Assembly (NCBI GenBank): GCA_900757795.1
Contig: CAAEPE010000038.1
Coordinates: 6,864 to 70,863, forward strand
Direction: 5' to 3'
Length of the DNA: 64,000 nucleotides
Source: an uncultured Phascolarctobacterium sp.
GTDB taxonomy: Bacteria > Bacillota > Negativicutes > Acidaminococcales > Acidaminococcaceae
The notes below the pieces were generated by a model, which saw only the letters and a list, made by a program, of their open reading frames with translations, was not told where the DNA came from and made no database searches. This document shows, piece by piece, positions 59,088 to 64,000 of the stretch (positions within the stretch are counted from its first letter, which is position 1; every line of letters starts with the position of its first letter). The position numbers and the translations under genes were made by a program.

Positions 59088-60143
59088 ATGTTGATTGACC
59101 CGCTGATTTTTAAGCTGCACAAAACCTTGCGCACTACTTTGTCCGGAGATAGTCATTATCTTCTGGCCGTCAGCGGCGGTTCTGACAGTATGGCGCTGGC
59201 TAAGGCCTGCTGCTGTTTACGTGACGAGGGCTGCGGTCAATACAGCGTGTGCCATGTGGAGCACGGCCTGCGCGGCGAGGAGTCGCTGAGGGATATGGCG
59301 TTGGTGCAAAAATTCTGCACGCAGCACGCTTTGAACTGCTATGTGCAGCATGTGGATGTACAAGGCTTTGCCGGCAGAGAACGCTTGTCCGTAGAAACTG
59401 CGGCGCGTCAGCTGCGTCATGGAGCGCTGCTAAAAGTGGCGCAGGCAATCAACGCCGACGGTATTATCTTCGCCCATAATCAGGATGACCAAGCGGAAAC
59501 CGTACTGCTGCGTTTGCTGCGGGGAACGAGTTTAAAAGGCCTAGGCGGCATTCGTAGTGTACGCGAAAATCACGTTGGCATTGAAAAACTACATCCCTTG
59601 CTGGAATTTACGCACCGTCAGCTGGCAGAATATTGCAGGCTGCAGAGTGTAGAATTTTGTCATGACAGCACCAATGACGATGTGCGCTATACCCGCAACC
59701 GAGTGCGTCACGAGCTGCTTCCTTATTTAGAGCGTATTTTTAACGGCAGTATTAAAGCAAATTTGGCACGTATGGCTAAGCAGCTGCAAGCGGAGGAGGA
59801 TTTTTTAGAACGCTCGGCGCTGAGCTGCTTTAATGACGCGCTGCTGGAAAACGGCTTTAAGCAGCAGGCTGTGTGTGTGGATGTTGCTTTGCTTAGGCAG
59901 TATTTCAGCGAAAAACATTCGTTGCGTTTAGCGGCAAAAGTGCTGTGTAATGCAGATATGGCTATGCGCAGACGGGTATTACGCTTAGCCTATTATGCTT
60001 TAAGCGGCCGGGAGCTGGACAATGAGCGCACTCTTGCTTTAGAGCTGCTGGCAGAAAAAGGTACGGGAGGCAAGGCTGTACAGCTTCCCGGAGGTGTGAC
60101 TGCCGTTTATTATAAGCAGCAAATCATTTTGAAGAAAAATTAA
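59088..60143 (+). CDS. tilS: tRNA(Ile)-lysidine synthase, short form
   Basis: This 351-residue PP-loop enzyme adds lysine to C34 of the tRNA-Ile CAU anticodon, changing its identity to AUA reading. The N-terminal catalytic domain has LAVSGGSDSMAL and HNQDDQAETVLLRLLRGTSLKGLGGI (in two parts), and DVRYTRNRVRHELLPYL follows. The C-terminal TilS_C domain seen in the Escherichia coli (432 residues) and Bacillus (472) enzymes seems shortened to a single strand-rich remnant. ACAAGGAGG precedes ATG 59088. Confidence 0.94.
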   Translation: MLIDPLIFKLHKTLRTTLSGDSHYLLAVSGGSDSMALAKACCCLRDEGCGQYSVCHVEHGLRGEESLRDMALVQKFCTQHALNCYVQHVDVQGFAGRERLSVETAARQLRHGALLKVAQAINADGIIFAHNQDDQAETVLLRLLRGTSLKGLGGIRSVRENHVGIEKLHPLLEFTHRQLAEYCRLQSVEFCHDSTNDDVRYTRNRVRHELLPYLERIFNGSIKANLARMAKQLQAEEDFLERSALSCFNDALLENGFKQQAVCVDVALLRQYFSEKHSLRLAAKVLCNADMAMRRRVLRLAYYALSGRELDNERTLALELLAEKGTGGKAVQLPGGVTAVYYKQQIILKKN

Positions 60144-60156
60144 AGGAGCTTTTATC

Positions 60157-60699
60157 ATGCATGACGATATAAAAAAAGTTTTGTTGACCAAAGAGCAAAT
60201 TGAAGAACGCGTTAAAGAAATGGGTAGACAAATTACCGAGGATTATCGCGGCAAAGAATTAGTGGTAGTAGTGCTGTTAAGCGGTGCCGCTTGGTTTGCT
60301 GCCGATTTGACCCGCGCTATTGATATTCCCCTGCGCGTAGATTTTATGGTTGCTTCCTCCTATGGCAACGGTACCAGCACCAGCGGCAGCGTCAAGGTTA
60401 AACTGGACATTCGAGAAAATATTGCCGGGAAGGACGTGCTGCTGGTTGACGATATTATTGATAGCGGCGTAACCTTTGCCGCCATCAGCGACATGCTGCG
60501 CCAAAACAAGCCTGCTTCTTTAAAAACCGTAGCTTTGTGCGATAAGGCAGAGCGCCGCATTAACGGTTTGGAAGCTGATTACGTGGGCTTTAAAATTCCC
60601 GACGAATTTGTGGTAGGCTTTGGCTTGGATTATGCCGGCGATTATCGCAATTTACCCTATATCGGTGTATTGAAGCCTTCTGTTTACGCCAGAAAATAA
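60157..60699 (+). CDS. hpt: Hypoxanthine phosphoribosyltransferase
   Basis: This 180-residue purine salvage enzyme converts hypoxanthine (and guanine) with PRPP to IMP (GMP). The PRPP loop is DVLLVDDIIDSGVTFAAI, the N-terminal region has VVVLLSGAAWFAADL and the flexible loop has SSYGNGTSTSGSVKV. AAGGAG precedes ATG 60157. It sits between tilS and ftsH as in Bacillus. Confidence 0.97.
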   Translation: MHDDIKKVLLTKEQIEERVKEMGRQITEDYRGKELVVVVLLSGAAWFAADLTRAIDIPLRVDFMVASSYGNGTSTSGSVKVKLDIRENIAGKDVLLVDDIIDSGVTFAAISDMLRQNKPASLKTVALCDKAERRINGLEADYVGFKIPDEFVVGFGLDYAGDYRNLPYIGVLKPSVYARK

Positions 60700-60716
60700 A
60701 AAGTCTGTGAAAACAG

Positions 60717-60745
60717 TTGCTAGAAATTGCTTACTATAATATAAT
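60717..60745 (+). promoter_or_regulatory. Promoter of ftsH
   Basis: -35 TTGCTA (60717-60722), a 17-bp spacer and -10 TATAAT (60740-60745). Confidence 0.7.
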
Positions 60746-60781
60746 AAAACATTATCGGTTAAGTGGAAGGAGGATACGTGC

Positions 60782-62677
60782 TTGAATAAATTTTTTAAGA
60801 ACGTACTTTTTTATCTGCTGATAATTATGGTCATTATTTGGATGTTTGATACCTACACGGATAAGAATGCCAAGCCTGTGGAGCTGAGTTATACTAACTT
60901 TATGCAGCATGTGCAGGACGAGGAAATCAAGCAAGTAAAAATTGTAGATAATGTTATCAGCGGTAAATTAAAGGATGGCAAAGAATTTTCTACGGTTGCG
61001 CCTAATGACAGCAAGCTGGTAGAAAAGCTGGAACAGAAAAAAGTTGATATTAAAGCGGAATTGCCGCCGCAGCCACCTTGGTGGATGAGTATTTTAAGCA
61101 GTCTGCTGCCCATGCTGATTATTGTGGGCTTGTGGTTCATGCTTATGAATCAGGGCGGAGCAGGCGGAGGCAAGGTGATGAACTTTGGTAAGAGCCGCGC
61201 CCGCCGTTACGACGAAGACAAAATGAAAATAACCTTTAAGGATGTTGCCGGCGCCGAAGAGGCTAAGCAGGAGCTGGAAGAGGTTGTTGAATTTTTGAAG
61301 AGCCCGCAGAAGTACAATGAGCTGGGAGCTAAAATTCCTAAAGGCGTTTTACTTTACGGCCCTCCGGGTACTGGTAAAACCTTGCTTGCGAAGGCTGTTG
61401 CCGGTGAAGCAGGCGTACCTTTCTTCAGCATTTCCGGTTCTGACTTTGTGGAAATGTTTGTGGGCGTAGGCGCTTCCCGCGTGCGCGATTTGTTTGACCA
61501 AGCGAAAAAAAGCGCGCCCTGCATTGTGTTTATTGACGAGATTGACGCTGTCGGTCGTCAGCGCGGCGCAGGTTTGGGCGGCGGTCATGACGAACGCGAA
61601 CAGACATTGAACCAATTACTGGTAGAAATGGACGGCTTTAGTGCTAACGAAGGCATTATTATGATTGCCGCAACCAACCGTCCCGATATTCTTGACCCGG
61701 CGCTGCTGCGTCCCGGCCGCTTCGACCGTCAAATCGTGGTAGACCGTCCGGATATTAAAGGCCGCACGGAAATTTTGAAGGTACACTGTAAGGGTAAGCC
61801 TGTGGGTCAGGATGTTTCCCTTGACGTTATCGCTCAACGTACTCCCGGCTTTACCGGCGCTGACTTGTCCAATCTGGTCAACGAAGCTGCATTGCTTACT
61901 GCCCGTCGCGATAAAAAGGTCATCAACATGCCGGAAATGGAAGAAGCTGCCGAACGCGTTATTATGGGACCTGAACGTAAGAGCCGAGTTATCAGCGACA
62001 AGGAAAAACGTCTTACTGCTTATCACGAAGGCGGACACACTATCGTTGGTATGCTGCTTACTCATACGGACCCTGTGCATAAGGTAACGATTATTCCTCG
62101 CGGACGTGCAGGCGGTTATACCTTAAGCCTGCCTAAGGAGGATAGATATTATGCTACCCGCAGCGAAATGCTGGATGAGCTGAAGGTTCTCTTAGGCGGA
62201 CGCGTAGCCGAAGCATTGGTGCTGAAAGAAATTTCCAGCGGCGCCAGCAACGATTTGCAGCGCGCCACCCAATTAGCGCGCCAGATGATTTGCGAATACG
62301 GCATGAGCGAAAATATCGGCCCTGTAACCTTTGGCCATCGTCAGGATCAGGTATTCTTAGGCCGCGATATTGCCCGCGATAAGGATTACAGCGAGGAAGT
62401 AGCAGCAGAAATTGATAAGGAAGTACGTTCTTTCTTAGAAGATGCTTACGCTGCTACGGAAAAACTGCTCAGCGACAACCTTGATAAGCTGCATGTAATT
62501 GCTCAAGCCTTGATGGAAAAGGAAACCTTGGAAGAAGAGGAAATCAAGCAGCTCATCAAATATGGTCATATTCTCACTGCCGAAGAAAAGCTGTATTTAG
62601 TGCAGCAATCTGTGGCAGAGGAAGAAGTGCAGAATGAGCAATCTGCTCAAGCTGAGAACACTGACGAGCAAGCATAA
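60782..62677 (+). CDS. ftsH: ATP-dependent zinc metalloprotease FtsH
   Basis: This 631-residue inner-membrane AAA+ protease has two N-terminal helices (about 7-23 and 99-121) flanking a small periplasmic domain, Walker A GPPGTGKT (about 197), Walker [12 protein letters not shown], the second region of homology ([20 protein letters not shown]) and the zinc site HEGGH (about 418). It degrades misfolded and regulatory membrane proteins. Start is TTG 60782 with GGAGGAT upstream. The C-terminal tail is acidic and glutamine-rich. Confidence 0.98.
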   Translation: MNKFFKNVLFYLLIIMVIIWMFDTYTDKNAKPVELSYTNFMQHVQDEEIKQVKIVDNVISGKLKDGKEFSTVAPNDSKLVEKLEQKKVDIKAELPPQPPWWMSILSSLLPMLIIVGLWFMLMNQGGAGGGKVMNFGKSRARRYDEDKMKITFKDVAGAEEAKQELEEVVEFLKSPQKYNELGAKIPKGVLLYGPPGTGKTLLAKAVAGEAGVPFFSISGSDFVEMFVGVGASRVRDLFDQAKKSAPCIVFIDEIDAVGRQRGAGLGGGHDEREQTLNQLLVEMDGFSANEGIIMIAATNRPDILDPALLRPGRFDRQIVVDRPDIKGRTEILKVHCKGKPVGQDVSLDVIAQRTPGFTGADLSNLVNEAALLTARRDKKVINMPEMEEAAERVIMGPERKSRVISDKEKRLTAYHEGGHTIVGMLLTHTDPVHKVTIIPRGRAGGYTLSLPKEDRYYATRSEMLDELKVLLGGRVAEALVLKEISSGASNDLQRATQLARQMICEYGMSENIGPVTFGHRQDQVFLGRDIARDKDYSEEVAAEIDKEVRSFLEDAYAATEKLLSDNLDKLHVIAQALMEKETLEEEEIKQLIKYGHILTAEEKLYLVQQSVAEEEVQNEQSAQAENTDEQA

Positions 62678-62686
62678 AATTAGGCA

Positions 62687-62708
62687 CAATTTTGGGAAAC
62701 CAAAATTG
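62687..62708 (+). other. Perfect hairpin with GAAA tetraloop after ftsH
   Basis: CAATTTTGG (62687-62695) pairs with CCAAAATTG (62700-62708) around a GAAA loop. There is no T run, so it may stabilise the ftsH mRNA 3' end rather than terminate. Confidence 0.55.
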
Positions 62709-62734
62709 GATAGCGCCAAAATATTTTAGAAAAA

Positions 62735-62786
62735 ATAAAAGCAGAGAGTTAATCACTTTGTAGGTGATTGGCTCTCTGCTTTTTTG
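62735..62786 (+). terminator. ftsH terminator
   Basis: AAAAGCAGAGAG...CTCTCTGCTTTT, extended by AATCAC/GTGATT, ends in T6. Confidence 0.92.
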
Positions 62787-62892
62787 TTGTTTTTAACGTA
62801 TATAAGTTGTTGTTTATAGAGCAAAACACGCCGGAAATAAATGTGTGTAATAATTATCCGCGTGGCTATTTTGCTTTAATGTATTTTGATTT

Positions 62893-63291
62893 TTATCTTT
62901 GCACCTTGGCCATAAATTTTTCGTTGTCAATAATAAAACGCTCATGGGTACCTTTGCCGATAACACCTTTGCTATCCTGCGCTTCTATGGCAAAGGTCAG
63001 CTTTCTGCCGTCAACTACTGTTAAAGCAGCTGTTGCCAGCACTGTTTCGTTAAGAGCGGTAGCGCGGTCGTGGGTAATATTCAGGCTGATGCCTACGGTG
63101 CCGCTGCCTGCCGCAAGATGAGCGTTCACGGCTGCGCAGGCAGCTTCTTCCATTAACGCGCACATAGCGGGAGTAGCAAAGACAGGTAAGCTGCCGCTTT
63201 TCATGGCTACGGCAGTATTGGCGGCGGTGACGGTAGTGCTGGCGGAGCCTGTGAGACCGAGAGGTAAATTGTTTACATTGATATTATTCAT
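62893..63291 (-). CDS. Hotdog-fold thioesterase, FlK-like
   Basis: This 132-residue single-domain hotdog protein has the helix TPAMCALMEEAACAAV and strand GTVGISLNITHDRATALNETV, with GKGTHERFIID near the end, close to the FlK (fluoroacetyl-CoA thioesterase) subgroup rather than PaaI. It would hydrolyse a small acyl-CoA; the natural substrate is not known. The start has AAGGAGAAAAAGC before the ATG. It stands alone on the minus strand. Confidence 0.82.
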   Translation of the reverse strand: MNNINVNNLPLGLTGSASTTVTAANTAVAMKSGSLPVFATPAMCALMEEAACAAVNAHLAAGSGTVGISLNITHDRATALNETVLATAALTVVDGRKLTFAIEAQDSKGVIGKGTHERFIIDNEKFMAKVQR

Positions 63292-63382
63292 GCTTTTTCT
63301 CCTTCTTAGATTGAAATGTATAGTATAGGTTAGTTAATGATTTTTCTTGGCGTGCAGGCGGCACGTATGCGTGATATTTAGG

Positions 63383-63475
63383 CAAGGTCTTTTGTAAGCA
63401 AAAGACCTTGAGAGAAAACTTCGCGCTTTTAAAAAGCGCGGGAAACAATCGCTTTTTGCCTCGCCGCAAAAAGCT
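63383..63475. repeat. Cluster of three consecutive inverted repeats
   Basis: CAAGGTCTTTT (63383-63393) pairs perfectly with AAAAGACCTTG (63400-63410). CGCGCTTTT (63422-63430) pairs with AAAAGCGCG (63432-63440). GCTTTTTGC near 63450 pairs with GCAAAAAGC near 63466. The region has no supportable gene and looks like a small dispersed intergenic element. Confidence 0.5.
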
Positions 63476-63764
63476 TAGCAAAAAAGGCTTTACCATTTTC
63501 CTTGGACTAGCAGTGCTTGCATTTGGCTACTGCTTTTGTGTTCGTGGTTCAAGGTTATTTTGGCTCGAAGTACTAAGCTTTAGCGGTCTGCCGCAAAGTG
63601 GGATTGTACGCTAATGTGCGTCTTTTTACTGGCTAACACCAAAAGTATTTACTTTTGCATGTCAGATTTTAGTTAGCGTTACAAGTAGGTTTTAGCAGCT
63701 AAAGTGAGTAAAGCGATTATATTATCATGGAGTGAAGATAGCGTTTTTTAGTGAATGAGGGCAT

Positions 63765-63827
63765 GGAAGCATAGAAATTGAGCAATGTTTGAGCGCAGCG
63801 AGTTTTGCGAAATTTCGTGATGCTTCC
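63765..63827. repeat. Long imperfect stem-loop
   Basis: GGAAGCAT (63765-63772) and GAAATT (63774-63779) pair with AATTTC (63811-63816) and ATGCTTCC (63820-63827). The loop holds GAGCGCAGCGAG, a REP-like word. It directly precedes the 83-bp tandem repeat. Confidence 0.5.
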
Positions 63828-63830
63828 GCC

Positions 63831-64000
63831 CGCAATGAGCGTGAAAAAACGCGTTGAACGAGTGATAATAAATCGCTTATCACTATCAATCTCTTTGTTT
63901 TTATAAACCATTGCGCAATGAGCGTGAAAAAACGCGTTGAACGAGTGATAATAAATCGCTTATCACTATCAATCTCTTTGTTTTTATAAACCATTGCGCA
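63831..64000. repeat. 83-bp tandem repeat running off the window end
   Basis: A perfect 83-bp unit occurs at 63831-63913 and 63914-63996, and the first four bases of a third copy end the window. Each unit has an internal inverted repeat (AGTGATAA / TTATCACT around TAAATCGC). Because 83 is not a multiple of three, successive copies fall in different frames, so it is not coding. Between 63476 and 63765 I see nothing recognisable. Confidence 0.85.

Noticed and set aside
63284..63496. A 70-codon minus-strand frame over the hairpin cluster
   Set aside because: The frame is produced by inverted repeats and has no ribosome binding site; the sequence reads as a structural repeat.
63725..63994. Minus-strand frames with repeated peptide MVYKNKEIDSDK
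   Set aside because: The repeat unit is 83 bp, so copies shift frame; the repeated peptide is a by-product of the DNA repeat.
63831..64000. CRISPR array
   Set aside because: The unit is 83 bp with identical content throughout, no short repeat alternating with unique spacers, and no cas genes in the window.

Overview
The window comes from a diderm Firmicute of the class Negativicutes. The best single marker is the gene at 2164-3459: a signal peptide, one SLH domain, a short coiled coil and a beta-barrel ending in phenylalanine, which is the OmpM-type porin that ties the outer membrane to peptidoglycan in this class. The other genes agree: Firmicutes-type gene orders (birA-coaX-dusB-greA-lysS and mfd-mazG-hup-divIC-S1-tilS-hpt-ftsH), a non-sporulating version of the second cluster, strong AGGAGG ribosome binding sites, TRAP and dicarboxylate transporters, and a putative plasmalogen synthesis pair. 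An Acidaminococcaceae (Phascolarctobacterium-like) host is a guess, not something shown by the sequence.

Layout. 1-2160: end of a cvfB-like gene, a TSUP transporter, then about 580 bp with no protein gene that holds a promoter, a strongly folded RNA with its own terminator, and a structured porin leader. 2164-4250: porin and a broken periplasmic-protein gene. 4257-6421 (minus): a GltD-type oxidoreductase and cysE. 6554-9380: an M20 amidohydrolase with two DUF3100-type membrane proteins. 9427-10275: a small unknown gene and a broken small gene. 10286-16855: a glycerol and glycerophosphodiester cluster (lacI-type regulator and ugpQ-like phosphodiesterase on minus; TRAP dctPQM and glpK on plus) whose divergent control region carries decamer repeats. 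16939-18135: a NiCo riboswitch in front of a cation diffusion facilitator. 18196-20660 (minus): a thioredoxin/thioredoxin-reductase fusion and two half-size YeeE/YedE sulfur transporters. 20843-25993: M20 peptidase, pdxK, a half-size EamA transporter, and a DASS transporter diverging from its LysR regulator. 25995-32632: an unknown gene, nested palindromes, the PlsA/PlsR-like pair and a PucR-type regulator.

32730-40530 is a housekeeping block: autoregulated birA, coaX, dusB, an unknown gene, an acyl-ACP-reductase-like gene, greA, and a lysS carrying an extra tRNA-binding domain. 40616-42654 (minus) holds putP and a small membrane protein. 42774-51055 holds ywiB-like, DUF1846, argS, pyrG, sppA, yip1-like and glpX. 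51183-62677 is the mfd-to-ftsH block. The last 700 bp have no convincing gene: a cluster of hairpins, a long imperfect stem, and an 83-bp tandem repeat that runs off the window end.

Most worth following up: the folded RNA and switch-like leader before the porin; the acyl-ACP-reductase-like gene with its unknown partner; the PlsA/PlsR pair with nested palindromes between divergent promoters; the glycerol/GDPD/TRAP cluster, which suggests a substrate for this TRAP system; the riboswitch; and the unusual domain fusions.
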